Notes: generated from the letters alone by a model not told the origin. Counted from the first letter of the stretch, positions 8,822 to 17,950 are shown. The stretch: 64,000 nucleotides of DNA from an uncultured Chloroflexota bacterium (GCA_937974245.1 CALJKV010000023.1:19205-83204), one strand, 5' to 3'. Program-made: numbers and translations.

Positions 8822-8846
8822 AAACACCTCTATAAATGAGGTGTTT
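8822..8846. terminator. Bidirectional stem-loop between coaX and tRNA-Asn
   Basis: AAACACCTC and GAGGTGTTT form a perfect 9-bp stem around a 7-base loop. On the minus strand it is followed by a T-rich run, so it mainly ends tRNA-Asn transcription. It may also act on coaX. Confidence 0.8.
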
Positions 8847-8853
8847 CTCACTG

Positions 8854-8925
8854 CTCCACAGCCTGGACTCGAACCAGGAACCCATCGGTTAACAGCCGAT
8901 TGCTCTGCCATTGAGCTACTGTGGA
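8854..8925 (-). tRNA. tRNA-Asn (anticodon GTT)
   Basis: The minus strand folds as a full cloverleaf. The acceptor stem is TCCACAG with CTGTGGA, and the D-arm has GCTC...GAGC. The anticodon stem ATCGG/CCGAT holds loop CTGTTAA (anticodon GTT), and the T-arm is CCTGG TTCGAGT CCAGG. The discriminator base is G and the CCA end is not encoded. Confidence 0.97.
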
Positions 8926-8936
8926 AGATGGACAGC

Positions 8937-8965
8937 ATAGTAGCAAAGTGGAGACAAACTGTCAA
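8937..8965 (-). promoter_or_regulatory. Sigma-70-type promoter of tRNA-Asn
   Basis: On the minus strand a perfect TTGACA (8960-8965) is followed after 17 bases by TACTAT (8937-8942). This places the transcription start a few bases before the tRNA. Confidence 0.75.
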
Positions 8966-9062
8966 GGTAATTTTTGGTTTTGCCAGGGAAAGCATGTAAC
9001 ATTGTTCAGAGAAAGAAAGACACTCGCTTTCCGACTTTCAGTTACCAGAAAAGATACTTGCC

Positions 9063-10223
9063 ATGAATGCATCATTGACGATCCGCAAAGTTGAATCCCA
9101 GGCCGATTACCGGGCATTTTTCGAGTTTCCCTGGACATTATACAAAGATGACCCATATTGGACACCGCCGCTGCTTTCAATGCGTCGTGATTTACTCGAC
9201 CAAAAGAAAAGCCCATCATGGGAGTATATGGAAGGGGATTATTTTACGGCCTGGCGGGGCGGCAATCTGGTTGGCACGATTGCCGCGTTCATTAACCATC
9301 GCCACAACGAATTCCGCAAGGAACATATTGGGTGGTTTGGCACGTTTGAAGTCTACGATGACCAGGAAGCTGCCACAGCCCTGCTGAATACAGCCTCCGA
9401 CTGGGTGCAGGAGCGCGGCTATGACTCCATCCGTGGCCCGCAGAGTTTTACCACTCATGAAGAATGCGGCCTGTTGGTGGATGGCTTTGTGCGTCCGGTA
9501 CTGCTAATGCCTTACAATCCGCCCTACTACCAGCAGTTAGTGGAAAAGGCTGGATTCAGCAAAGCGATGGATGTGTACAGCTTCTATGTGGATCGTGATG
9601 GCATCGTCAATGCTAAAGAGACTCAGCGCATCTCTCGGTTAACTGAACGGATTATGCAGCGCAACAAAATCACGATTCGCCCGCTGGATACCAAACGAAA
9701 AAAAGAGGAGTTCGCCCTCTTTAAGGAGATTTACAACGCGGCCTGGGACGAGAACTGGGGATTCGTACCAATGACACCCAGAGAGCTGGATGCCCTGGTG
9801 GACAGCCTGGGGCAGTTCGTAGAACCGAAACTGGCACTTTTTGCGGAAGTAGATGGCGATCCGGCGGGGTTTATCATGGCAGTACCAGATTTCAACCAGG
9901 TGCTGCGTAAAATCTACCCGCGCCCTGGTGTGCCAGAAGTCGTGTCTCTTGTCCAGGCGCTCTGGTACTGGAAGCTGAACCCCAGCATTAGCTGGATTCG
10001 CATTCCATTAATGGGTGTCAAGCACGAATACCGGAATATGGGCGTGGACGCCTCCATGTATTACCACATGACTCAGTCCATCATCAAGCATACGACTTAT
10101 CAGTATTCAGATTCCGGGTGGATTTTGGAAAGCAATGACAATATGGTTAGTATCGCCAAGAATCTAGGGACGACCATCTATAAAACACACCGGTTTTATG
10201 AGAAGGGTCTAAAGGTCCAATAA
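9063..10223 (+). CDS. GNAT-like N-acetyltransferase-fold protein, 386 residues
   Basis: A conserved bacterial protein of the large two-module GNAT-like family. The N-terminal part (SLTIRKVESQADYRAFFEFPWTLYKDDPYW) and the phrases NHRHNEF, GWFGTFEVYDDQEAA and GPQSFTTHEECGLLVDGF are characteristic. A second acetyltransferase-like module follows (ITIRPLDTKRKKEEFALFKEIYNAAWDENWGFVPMT), and the protein ends in the family's typical ESNDNMVSIAKNLG. The acceptor substrate is unknown in this family. It stands alone, separated from the receiver gene downstream by 86 bases. Confidence 0.75.
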   Translation: MNASLTIRKVESQADYRAFFEFPWTLYKDDPYWTPPLLSMRRDLLDQKKSPSWEYMEGDYFTAWRGGNLVGTIAAFINHRHNEFRKEHIGWFGTFEVYDDQEAATALLNTASDWVQERGYDSIRGPQSFTTHEECGLLVDGFVRPVLLMPYNPPYYQQLVEKAGFSKAMDVYSFYVDRDGIVNAKETQRISRLTERIMQRNKITIRPLDTKRKKEEFALFKEIYNAAWDENWGFVPMTPRELDALVDSLGQFVEPKLALFAEVDGDPAGFIMAVPDFNQVLRKIYPRPGVPEVVSLVQALWYWKLNPSISWIRIPLMGVKHEYRNMGVDASMYYHMTQSIIKHTTYQYSDSGWILESNDNMVSIAKNLGTTIYKTHRFYEKGLKVQ

Positions 10224-10309
10224 CGGCAATTAGTGCTAATGTCAGGGTACAAGCCCTCAGACAATCCTGATACACTGATTTGCAGTATTAGCACGTATAG
10301 GCGCTCATC

Positions 10310-10675
10310 ATGGCTAAGATACTTGTAGTTGACGATGAACAACTTACTGTAGACATGCTCACCACGTTCCTGGAATTGATCGGCCATGAAACCATCAGTG
10401 CGCTTTCTGGTCGGCAGACATGGGACAGACTGGCGTATGAAGCGCCGGACGCTGTTCTGCTGGATATTATGCTGCCAGATTCTAATGGCATTGACATCTG
10501 CCGCCAGCTCCGCAGCAGTCATGAAAACGGTCACCTGGCGATTATCATGATTTCGGCGGCTTCCCCCCCTCTGCAACAAGAGGCTGCCGCCGCCGGGGCA
10601 AATGATTACCTGGTCAAGCCGATTAATCTGGAGAAACTCAAGAAGGTACTGGCGCAGATCGGGGTCATTGGCTGA
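10310..10675 (+). CDS. Stand-alone response-regulator receiver (CheY-like)
   Basis: A single receiver domain of 121 residues with no output domain. All phosphorylation residues are present: acidic pocket DDE after ILVV, phospho-acceptor Asp in AVLLDIMLPDSNG, Ser in IMISAAS (the usual Ser/Thr position) and Lys in YLVKPINLE. It could pass a phosphate within a relay or act by protein contact. No kinase gene is adjacent, so its partner is unknown. Confidence 0.88.
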   Translation: MAKILVVDDEQLTVDMLTTFLELIGHETISALSGRQTWDRLAYEAPDAVLLDIMLPDSNGIDICRQLRSSHENGHLAIIMISAASPPLQQEAAAAGANDYLVKPINLEKLKKVLAQIGVIG

Positions 10676-10750
10676 AACGCATTGCAAAGAGGACAGTGCG
10701 TTTGAGATTCGTTAGTCACATGCTTGGGTGATGTGCCTGGATGACGTGTC

Positions 10751-11761
10751 TCAATTCCCCCTGTTTCGCATAATCAAATCCCGATTAAGAATTGGTGGTA
10801 GGTCGAAATAGGGAAACAGTGTCACTTCATTGAAGGATATTACATCGGCAATAAAACCACCTTGTGCCACAATCACCTGTATTCCATAAGCACTGTAAAC
10901 GCCCGCGACCTCCGTCTGACGATACAGACCAAATGCGGGTTGACGGTTGGCGCGTACTGGAAATAACAGCCAGCGACCCTGTGACTTCCCACTAAAAACA
11001 GTCCTTGATACCAGCTCACCAATAGTAGTTCTGCCCTGGTACCAGGCAGGAATGGGTGGCATGCTGAAGGTGGCGTCCTCTGTCAGCAGTTGAACGAGTG
11101 CGTTGGCATCTGCCGTTTCCCAGGCATGTATGTAATTATCGAGTAAGGACTGCGTGTTGTCGTCCAGGCTATGGGCATGGGCCGGGGTATTCTGTTCAGC
11201 CATCGTGGCACGTGCCCGGTGCAGGGCGCTTTTCACAGCAGATACACTGGTATCCATTAATGCAGCTACTTCCTTTGCCGGCCAATCCAGAACATCTCGC
11301 AAAATCAACACGGCCCGCTGGCGTGGTGGCAATACGTGCAAGGCGGCAATAAACGCTAATCGGATGCTTTCCTGTTCGATGAGATACTTTTCTGGGTTAT
11401 GTTCATCAATGATGAGCAGGTCATCAGGGAATGGTTCGAGCCATATTCGTTCCATCACGGGCGCTGGGATTGGTTCTTCCGTACCGGAAGCAGCCGCCCG
11501 CGTGCGCGGCAGATAGCGGCGTGTGGATTTTTTTAGATCATCCAGGCAGACATTTGTGGCGATCTTGTAAAGCCAGGCCCGCAATGAACCTTTTCCGCTA
11601 AAGGTTTCACGTGCCCGCCATGCCCGTAGAAACGCCTCCTGCACCATATCTTCCGCATCGCAGATCGAGCCTAATAGCCGGTAGCAGTGTACCAACAGTT
11701 CTGGCTGATACTGTTCTACTAAAACACCAAATTCCTGTTGTTCAAGTTCGCTTAGATTCAT
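10751..11761 (-). CDS. ECF sigma factor with C-terminal SnoaL-like domain
   Basis: An RNA polymerase sigma-70-family factor of 336 residues. Region 2 is at about 10-75 (YQPELLVHCYRLLGS...DAEDMVQEAFLRAWR), region 4 at about 135-185 (LPPRQRAVLILRDVLDWPAKEVAALMDTSVSAVKSALHRAR). The C-terminal 130 residues form a SnoaL/NTF2-like domain (LLDNYIHAWETADANALVQLLTEDATFSMPP). This layout matches the TIGR02960-type ECF factors, where the extra domain, rather than an anti-sigma factor, is thought to control activity. No anti-sigma gene is adjacent. It is divergent from an SRPBCC gene and a DUF6855-like gene, likely targets or functional partners. Confidence 0.88.
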   Translation of the reverse strand: MNLSELEQQEFGVLVEQYQPELLVHCYRLLGSICDAEDMVQEAFLRAWRARETFSGKGSLRAWLYKIATNVCLDDLKKSTRRYLPRTRAAASGTEEPIPAPVMERIWLEPFPDDLLIIDEHNPEKYLIEQESIRLAFIAALHVLPPRQRAVLILRDVLDWPAKEVAALMDTSVSAVKSALHRARATMAEQNTPAHAHSLDDNTQSLLDNYIHAWETADANALVQLLTEDATFSMPPIPAWYQGRTTIGELVSRTVFSGKSQGRWLLFPVRANRQPAFGLYRQTEVAGVYSAYGIQVIVAQGGFIADVISFNEVTLFPYFDLPPILNRDLIMRNRGN

Positions 11762-11868
11762 ATACAGTGAATTCCGCCAACGTAAATTGCCATCATCAGT
11801 ATAGCATCTGGGGAATCAAAATCGCATCCTTTAGCCTCCATTTGTCGTCATAAAGGTAGTGTTCAGCA

Positions 11869-12360
11869 AAAAGGAGGCTAATCTTGGTAGAGACTAACGG
11901 AAAAGCAACCAGCACCAGAAGCGTTTTCTCCAGGGAAGTGGCAGTATCCATCCATATTCAGGCCGAACCGGAGTATCTATGGGCATTGTTGACCAATGCG
12001 AATAATTTTCCCCGTTGGAATTCAACGATACTTCGTATAGATGGAACGATTGCTATGGGCGAAAAGATCAGATTGATTGCATCAATCGCGCCACAACGCA
12101 CCTTCAAATTGAAGATAGTTGGATTCGCGCCGAATCAGAAGATGGTGTGGCAGGATGGCGCTGCACCCATGTTTAAGGGCATTAGGCGGTTCACGCGCAC
12201 ACCGCAAGCCGATAAAAGCACAGATTTCACGATGGTTGAAACGTTTTCCGGCCTTATGATGCCGCTGGTTGCTGGCTCACTACCGGACTTTCGACCTGTA
12301 TTTGAGCAGTATGCAGCGGACTTGAAGCGGGAAGCCGAACGCAATAATCGAAGTGTGTGA
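11869..12360 (+). CDS. SRPBCC/polyketide-cyclase-like protein (TTG start)
   Basis: Coding region 11884-12360 plus its ribosome-binding site. The 158-residue protein has the helix-grip fold: VAVSIHIQAEPEYLWALLTNANNFPRWN at the start, repeated strands, and a long C-terminal helix (FRPVFEQYAADLKREAE). Such proteins bind hydrophobic ligands in a deep cavity; none can be named. The start is a TTG at 11884: it is preceded by a strong AAGGAGG site at 11871-11877, and the frame has no ATG until well inside the fold. It is divergent from the ECF sigma gene and 42 bases ahead of the next gene, an arrangement often seen with ECF factors of this type. Confidence 0.8.
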   Translation, partial: KRRLILVETNGKATSTRSVFSREVAVSIHIQAEPEYLWALLTNANNFPRWNSTILRIDGTIAMGEKIRLIASIAPQRTFKLKIVGFAPNQKMVWQDGAAPMFKGIRRFTRTPQADKSTDFTMVETFSGLMMPLVAGSLPDFRPVFEQYAADLKREAERNNRSV

Positions 12361-12402
12361 TAATCAATGACAATGGTATGAGATTCAGCAGAGAGGGCTA
12401 AC

Positions 12403-12816
12403 ATGAGTAACGTGACAGGTACAGGGACAAAGAGTGATCCTTGGACATTACAGACACCACCCGGAACCTCAACTTATACGCTATACCGCGATGAATCCGC
12501 AAGTCCGCCCGTGCTTGTCTGCACAGTGGGAAAAACCGTTTTACACTATGACCTGCGTTGTATTGATGATCTGCACGCGATGTTGAAATCTCATGGGGAT
12601 TGGATGGAGCTTGGCAGCGCTGATGAGCAAAAAGAGGCAAAGGAAGGCACGGTTGAAGCCTGGGCACGCTCCGCAGGTAATCCAATCGGTGGTTGGTATG
12701 GTCTGAAAAAGGGTTTGCGGGGGCGTTTTGCAATGTATATCCCGCCCCTTATGGAGGTGCTGGGGTTAGCAGAAGTAGAACACAAACCAAAAGGCAATCG
12801 TATGCGGGCGCTCTAG
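12403..12816 (+). CDS. Conserved protein, DUF6855-like
   Basis: A small soluble protein of 137 residues. It begins GTGTKSDPWTLQTPPGTS and contains DDLHAMLKSHGDWMELGSADE and GNPIGGWYGLKKGLRGRF, phrases I associate with a family found in actinobacteria and other phyla, often beside SRPBCC and sigma genes (DUF6855, from memory). No catalytic motif is visible and its function is unknown. It lies 42 bases behind the SRPBCC gene and is probably in the same transcript. Confidence 0.6.
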   Translation: MSNVTGTGTKSDPWTLQTPPGTSTYTLYRDESASPPVLVCTVGKTVLHYDLRCIDDLHAMLKSHGDWMELGSADEQKEAKEGTVEAWARSAGNPIGGWYGLKKGLRGRFAMYIPPLMEVLGLAEVEHKPKGNRMRAL

Positions 12817-12890
12817 ACCATCCGCAAAACAAGATTGACGATTTGAAGTCGGAAAGCGCCAATATGCGCCCCTGCTGAAACCGAAAACCA

Positions 12891-12923
12891 GGGATGTGTG
12901 TCCCTGCAAAAGACACGCATCCC
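12891..12923. terminator. Stem-loop between convergent genes
   Basis: GGGATGTGTGTC pairs with GACACGCATCCC (one G-U type mismatch) around a 9-base loop. It lies 13 bases past the end of the GH4 gene, and read on the minus strand it is followed by a T-rich stretch. Confidence 0.65.
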
Positions 12924-12935
12924 GTTCATGCGCAA

Positions 12936-14327
12936 TCAGCGGTATGCTGGCAGCATATCGCCATGAGCTTCAATGAGGTCATCCACCATTGACCAGATTT
13001 GGTCGAGTGAAAGCTGTGCAGCTGTGTGTGGATCAAGCATAGCGGCGTGATAAATGTGTTCACGTTTGCCCGTCAGCGCCGCTTCAACCGTCAATGCCTG
13101 CACGTTAATATTGGTCTGCATAAGCGCGGCCAGGTGCGGCGGGATGTCACCAATCACGGTTGGTTGAATGCCATTGGCATCCACCAGACAGGGCACTTCC
13201 ACACTGCATCCTTCCGGCAGATTTCTGATAATTCCGATGTTGGACACATTACCATAAATCATGCGCTGGTTGCCGGTTTCCATGCTGTGGATAATCAGCG
13301 AGCCGTACTCCACACTGCGTTCATACTTCTCATAATTCAGTACCCCTTGTACCATACCTTCGGCCATACGCGGCATCAACCGAATACCGGCAATCGCCTC
13401 GCGAATCTGCTTTTCCGACATGGCATAACCCTTCTCACGAGCATCCTGCACCATGTCCCAGCCTATAATCTGTGCCTGACAGCGAGCGAGGTATTCATCC
13501 AGCGGAATATTATAATTCTCAATCAGCTCCGGTTGGTCGGGTTTGATAAACCAGGGAACATATTCGCTAAAATGCTCACTGCTCTCAGTGACGAAATAGC
13601 CGAGGCGCTGGAACATATCGTAGCGCACACGGTTCCAATCCGGCACGCGGCCTTCGTCAATAACCTGGCGAATGCGTGGATACAGGTCTTCCCCAGTACA
13701 ACGATCCTCAAATTTGAGATAGAAAGCCATGTGGTTGATACCAGCAACCAGGTAATTGATGTTTTCGTAAGGGATGCCAATATCCTGGGCCAGTTCGTGA
13801 GCAGTGTGCGGGACACTGTGGCATAACCCCACAGTTTTGATGCCCGACCCACGACTCAGCGCCCACTGGTTCATCGCCATCGGGTTCACATAGTTGATAA
13901 AGAGCGCATTTGGACACAGTTCTTCCATATCGCGCACAATATCGAGCAAGACAGGAATAGTGCGCAGTCCGCGCATGATACCCCCGATACCCAGCGTATC
14001 GGCAATCGTCTGGCGCAGCCCGTACTTGCGGGGTATCTCGAAGTCAATCATGGTGGCAGGCTTATAGCCACCAACCTGAATCATGCAGATGACATAATCC
14101 GCGCCGGTTAATGCTTTGCGCCGATCTGTTGTCACTTCAACAGCGGCAGCCGTGCCGAGTGCCCGGTTGATATGATGTGCGACCTGCTCAGAGGTAGCCA
14201 GGCGCTTCTCATCAATATCCATCAGGACAATCGTGCTATTCGCGAGTTCGGGGTAACTCAGAATGTCCCCCATTAAGTTTTTGGCAAAAACAGTACTGCC
14301 TGCCCCGATAAAGACGATCCTCGCCAT
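12936..14327 (-). CDS. GH4 family glycosidase (alpha-galactosidase/MelA-like)
   Basis: A 463-residue NAD+- and Mn2+-dependent glycoside hydrolase of family 4. The N-terminal Rossmann loop reads IVFIGAGSTVFAKNLMGDI. YVNPMAMNQWAL carries the Asn that contacts the sugar and metal, GLCHSVPHTA supplies the Cys and His metal ligands, and GINHMAFYLKF is the third conserved motif. CHS in that position is typical of the alpha-galactosidase/alpha-glucuronidase branch. The enzyme acts on cytosolic oligosaccharides. The start at 14327 follows a TAGGAGA site. The substrate within GH4 is not certain; no sugar transporter adjoins it, though one lies at 57.9-61.1 kb. Confidence 0.88.
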   Translation of the reverse strand: MARIVFIGAGSTVFAKNLMGDILSYPELANSTIVLMDIDEKRLATSEQVAHHINRALGTAAAVEVTTDRRKALTGADYVICMIQVGGYKPATMIDFEIPRKYGLRQTIADTLGIGGIMRGLRTIPVLLDIVRDMEELCPNALFINYVNPMAMNQWALSRGSGIKTVGLCHSVPHTAHELAQDIGIPYENINYLVAGINHMAFYLKFEDRCTGEDLYPRIRQVIDEGRVPDWNRVRYDMFQRLGYFVTESSEHFSEYVPWFIKPDQPELIENYNIPLDEYLARCQAQIIGWDMVQDAREKGYAMSEKQIREAIAGIRLMPRMAEGMVQGVLNYEKYERSVEYGSLIIHSMETGNQRMIYGNVSNIGIIRNLPEGCSVEVPCLVDANGIQPTVIGDIPPHLAALMQTNINVQALTVEAALTGKREHIYHAAMLDPHTAAQLSLDQIWSMVDDLIEAHGDMLPAYR

Positions 14328-14446
14328 TCTCCTAAACCTTTCGTGAAATCAGGTGATACACTCAGTTATGCTTGCTTCACTTGAAAGTCCATAATCCCAT
14401 CAGGATTAGTCACTTGTGATGTTGTGGCACATGATCCCAGCACCCG

Positions 14447-15502
14447 TCAGTCCAACAACCAGCGGGCAATGAGGTGCGCGGTGCGTTCGATGCTTTCCCG
14501 GTGAGTACGCTCGTAGGCGTGCGAGGCATCCACCCCTGGTCCAATCAGGCCGACCCGTGCTTCTCCCCCTGCGCGCCAGTAAGCGGAGCCGTCCGAACCG
14601 TAATATGGGTAAATGTCTACCCTATAGGGAATGTTGTGGGCATCCGCCAGGCGGCGCAACTTGTGCATCATCAGCGGATGGTAGGGGCCGCTGCTGTCTT
14701 TGGCGCAGATGCTCACCGAGAACTCGTCACCAGTCTGGCCGTCCCCCAATGCGCCCATATCAATCGCCACCAGTTCCGCCAGTCCAGGCGGGAAGCCATT
14801 CGCTCCACCATGCCCGACCTCCTCATAATTAGCGATCAGGATTGTTGTATCCTGTCCTGGACGAAGGCCAGCGGCTTTCAAGGCGATCAACGCGGCATAG
14901 ATGGCCGCAACCCCGGCCTTATCGTCCAGGTGGCGTGATCGTATGAAACCCGCCTCACCTATTTCTACACGGGGATCGAGAAATATGAAGTCGCCGACCC
15001 CGATCCCCAGGCCGCGAGTTTCGTCAGCGCTGGTCGTGCGGGCATCCAACCGGATTTCCAGCGTCTCCGCACTGCGGGTCACTTTCGGAATATCGCGGTT
15101 TACATGAAAACTGGCATTCACTGGAACAACCGTGCCACGGTAGCGACGGCCATCAACCGTTTGGACAGTAACGCCTTCAAATTCGATGGCATTCCAATCA
15201 TAACCGCCGAGCATGGTCGTCTTCAGACGTCCGCTGCTCTTGATCTCTTTCACCATCAACCCCAGGGTATCCACATGTGCCGTCATGCCACGTGGCGCAC
15301 TGGCAGATTCACCGCGCCATGTTCCCACCAATGCACCTTTGGGGGTCACAAGCAGCGAAAGATCAGGGACATTCAGGGCAGCAAAAGCCTTTTCGGTGTA
15401 GGCAATGGCCTCCTCATAGTACCCGGTAGGGCTGGGTGTATTCAGCAAGCCAACCAGGAAATCAACGGTTGTATCCAGGTTGAAACTCAGTTCTGGGGTC
15501 AC
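14447..15502 (-). CDS. M42 family metallopeptidase (aminopeptidase/endoglucanase-type)
   Basis: A 351-residue zinc or cobalt aminopeptidase of the M42/TET family, which forms large cytosolic complexes that trim peptides. Metal-ligand motifs are intact: GMTAHVDTLG (His), SRHLDDKAGVAA (Asp), NYEEVGHGGANG (catalytic Glu pair), AIDMG (Asp) and HAYERTH near the end (His). The GTG at 15502 is the best start: it has an AAGGAG site nine bases upstream and gives a normal N-terminus. The frame remains open to an ATG at 15553. Confidence 0.87.
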   Translation of the reverse strand: MTPELSFNLDTTVDFLVGLLNTPSPTGYYEEAIAYTEKAFAALNVPDLSLLVTPKGALVGTWRGESASAPRGMTAHVDTLGLMVKEIKSSGRLKTTMLGGYDWNAIEFEGVTVQTVDGRRYRGTVVPVNASFHVNRDIPKVTRSAETLEIRLDARTTSADETRGLGIGVGDFIFLDPRVEIGEAGFIRSRHLDDKAGVAAIYAALIALKAAGLRPGQDTTILIANYEEVGHGGANGFPPGLAELVAIDMGALGDGQTGDEFSVSICAKDSSGPYHPLMMHKLRRLADAHNIPYRVDIYPYYGSDGSAYWRAGGEARVGLIGPGVDASHAYERTHRESIERTAHLIARWLLD

Positions 15503-15645
15503 GATGCGAAACTCCTTAAAATCGGCATACAAATGGATGTGGCTGGGCTGCACGACACCTCATTACGAGCGAAAATCGTTACACAAGGGAAATCCCTGAT
15601 GGTACAATACATAGATAACTCATACAGAGGAAAGTATAGCGCGAG

Positions 15646-16584
15646 ATGGCAGAAATTCACGTCCGAGCGGCCTTATTGGATGATACGCAAGGGATCAGTA
15701 TATTGTTCCGCGCCGGTATTCCCGTATGGCAGCGCATTGACATCGCCGGGCAAGTGCAGGATGTCCCATACGATCAATTGTCTATTTATGAACGCTGGTT
15801 GCATGGCGGCCCCTGGATGAGCGTCGAAACCGGGGCGCTGCATGTGAGCCACCTCTTGCGCGGCGCCGGGCTGCCGATTGTGGCGGTTCTGGATGACCTT
15901 ATCGTGGGATATGCCGAGGCCTACCACAGTGCGGAACCCGCTCCATTTGGCGACCATCTGCATCTGACGAATCTGACCAGCCGTGATTCGGCAGTGCGTG
16001 AGGCGCTGGCACGGCACGTCCTGGAACAAGCGGCGGTGTCTGCTTGCCAGCGAGTCACCGTCAGCAGCATCGCCCATGATGACCAGGCATTTCAATTGCA
16101 CCAAACGTTTGGGATGCAGCCCCTGGCGCGTATCCACCGGGTCAACCTGCCCGCGAAAACCGGTCAGGTGTTTTACCAATCAACCGAGCACACCAGCGCA
16201 AATCCGGCGCAAATCAATTCATGGCACATGCCGCTGGGACGGTGGGAAAGCGCCCGCCAACAATGGGAAACGCTCTGGCCGCGCACCTGGATCGCCATGC
16301 CAGAAATACGACAGCGCCCAACCAAGCGTCTCTACCTGACGTCTGCCGGACAGGACTCTTATGTCTTTGTGCGACAGCAGCTTTATGCTCCACGCAGCGC
16401 CGAGGTGTTTTGTTGGACACCCAAGCCACTGCCAGGGCAAATCCTGAGCGCTATCCGTGATTGGAGCCACCGGGAAGGCTACCGGACACTGGTGCTGGGG
16501 GTAACGGATGCCACTCTCAAGGCGCTGGGAGCAGAAGCAGAACCGGATGGTTACTACCAGGATATTTATGCAGTGGATGTGTAG
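15646..16584 (+). CDS. GNAT-type acetyltransferase, 312 residues
   Basis: The N-terminal half is a GNAT domain: EIHVRAALLDDTQGISILFRAG, a central VGYAEAYHSAEPAPFGDHLHLTNLTSRD with strand-loop pattern, and a C-terminal HQTFGMQPLARIHRV where the 'G F' segment of the fold is expected. The C-terminal 130 residues look like a second, degenerate copy. Members transfer acetyl groups from acetyl-CoA to unknown amines. It is divergent from the M42 peptidase gene and 114 bases ahead of the phosphoribosyltransferase gene. Confidence 0.7.
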   Translation: MAEIHVRAALLDDTQGISILFRAGIPVWQRIDIAGQVQDVPYDQLSIYERWLHGGPWMSVETGALHVSHLLRGAGLPIVAVLDDLIVGYAEAYHSAEPAPFGDHLHLTNLTSRDSAVREALARHVLEQAAVSACQRVTVSSIAHDDQAFQLHQTFGMQPLARIHRVNLPAKTGQVFYQSTEHTSANPAQINSWHMPLGRWESARQQWETLWPRTWIAMPEIRQRPTKRLYLTSAGQDSYVFVRQQLYAPRSAEVFCWTPKPLPGQILSAIRDWSHREGYRTLVLGVTDATLKALGAEAEPDGYYQDIYAVDV

Positions 16585-16697
16585 TGAGTCGCCCACACTT
16601 CTTGCCTCTTTGGGTTTCAGGCCGGATTGTGCGATAATAGCGCCTCTACTTGGTAGACACCTGTGTTTTATCAACAACATGATGAAGGGAGTGGTAT

Positions 16698-17222
16698 ATG
16701 GCGAGTTCTCAAAGACCGATACGGCATGAGCTGTTGACGTGGGCAGATGTAGACAAACTGGTGGATGTAATGCTGCCATCCCTCAAAGCTGCCGGAATGT
16801 TCGACGCCATGATTCTCATTACGCGCGGCGGGATTATCCCTGGTGGACTGCTGGCGGAAGCACTCGGCATCCGGCATCTGCTCACGGCTGCCGTTGACTT
16901 TCCGTCAACCGAGACTGCTGGGCTGATGGCCTGGCCGTCATTTTTGCAGTTTCCCAATGCCGAACTTTTGCAAGGACGGCGGGCACTGATTGTGGACGAT
17001 GTGTGGGGCAGTGGGCGCACCAGCACAGCGGTACGGGGCCGGGCGCAGTCTGCTGGCGCTCAGACGTTTACCTGCGTCTTTCATTACAATCCATACCGTT
17101 CCCTGTTCAACAATGCGGAACCGGATTTTTATGGCGCGATTACCGATGCGTATATCGTGTACCCCTGGGAGGTTGACCGGGGATTGCGCGGCATTCAGAC
17201 AGCGATGCCAGAGGCCAACTAA
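16698..17222 (+). CDS. Phosphoribosyltransferase-family protein
   Basis: A type I PRTase-fold protein of 174 residues. The PRPP-binding loop is ALIVDDVWGSGRTSTAV, and an upstream LITRGGIIPGGLLAEALGI is the typical region after the hood. The C-terminal part (YPWEVDRGL) resembles hypoxanthine/xanthine or uracil phosphoribosyltransferase-like proteins of archaeal type. It probably salvages a nucleobase with PRPP, but the base cannot be named. PRPP synthetase is encoded at 36.1-37.2 kb. Confidence 0.8.
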   Translation: MASSQRPIRHELLTWADVDKLVDVMLPSLKAAGMFDAMILITRGGIIPGGLLAEALGIRHLLTAAVDFPSTETAGLMAWPSFLQFPNAELLQGRRALIVDDVWGSGRTSTAVRGRAQSAGAQTFTCVFHYNPYRSLFNNAEPDFYGAITDAYIVYPWEVDRGLRGIQTAMPEAN

Positions 17223-17325
17223 GGCGGTCTGTACGAACAACAACGTTGCTGTTATAATGTTGATGGAAATTTATTTAAATTGCAACAGATAATGTTGTGT
17301 AATTCATACTTAGTAAAAACCGTTT

Positions 17326-17357
17326 TATATCTCAAGGCGCTTGAAGCGATATATCTC
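17326..17357 (+). promoter_or_regulatory. TATATCTC direct repeats and CGCTTGAAGCG palindrome in the padR leader
   Basis: Two exact TATATCTC boxes (17326-17333 and 17350-17357, start-to-start 24 bases) flank an 11-base palindrome, CGCTTGAAGCG (17338-17348). A third exact box lies at 17961-17968 in the promoter of the next gene. Together they are candidates for PadR binding; this is an inference from position and repetition. Confidence 0.4.
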
Positions 17358-17404
17358 GAAAGGATATACTCCAACCTATCTGTTGGCTGTATTCTTTGAG
17401 ATCT

Positions 17405-17935
17405 ATGTCACATCGCTACTTGATTTTAGGGTTATTAACGGAATGCCCGATGTCGGGTTACGATATTAAAAAACGGGTGAACTACGCGCTCAAAGCGATA
17501 GCGAATGCCAGTTATGGCACCCTCTACCCCACACTTCACAAGCTGCTGGAAGAAGGCGCGGTTGAAGTGAATGAAATTGCACAGGTAGGGCGACCCTCCA
17601 AAAAGATATATCGTATTACGGAAAAGGGTGAGGCAGAACTCCGGGACTGGCTCAAGCAGTCACCGGCCTCAGACCAGATTCGCCGTGAGTTTCTACTCAA
17701 ATTGTATCTGGCACATGACCTGTCCGCCGCCGAACTAGGGGCACTGATGAAGGCGCGTCGTGACGAAGTGACGCACACACTTGAAGCGCTTCGTGATGAA
17801 CGCGTCGCCGCCCAAACATTACAGCAAGTTTGGGTAATTGATTACGCTATGCAACTGAGCGAAGCCGAATTAGAATGGATTGAAGGCATTCAAACACAGA
17901 TTGCTGCCAACACCCGGGTGGCCTCCCCCGCGTAA
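17405..17935 (+). CDS. PadR-family transcriptional regulator
   Basis: A 176-residue winged-helix repressor. The N-terminal PadR domain (YLILGLLTECPMSGYDIKKRVN...NASYGTLYPTLHKLLEEGAVE) is followed by a wing (GRPSKKIYRITEKGEAELRDWL) and the C-terminal Vir_act_alpha_C-type helical domain that dimerises (LLKLYLAHDLSAAELGALMKARRDEVTHTLEAL). I chose ATG 17405; a TTG at 17398 is only two codons upstream. It sits behind a 180-base AT-rich leader containing TATAAT (17253-17258) and repeated boxes, which suggests self-regulation. The effector is unknown. Next comes an S1 protein gene on the same strand. Confidence 0.9.
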   Translation: MSHRYLILGLLTECPMSGYDIKKRVNYALKAIANASYGTLYPTLHKLLEEGAVEVNEIAQVGRPSKKIYRITEKGEAELRDWLKQSPASDQIRREFLLKLYLAHDLSAAELGALMKARRDEVTHTLEALRDERVAAQTLQQVWVIDYAMQLSEAELEWIEGIQTQIAANTRVASPA

Positions 17936-17950
17936 ATTATGAATCGAGGC

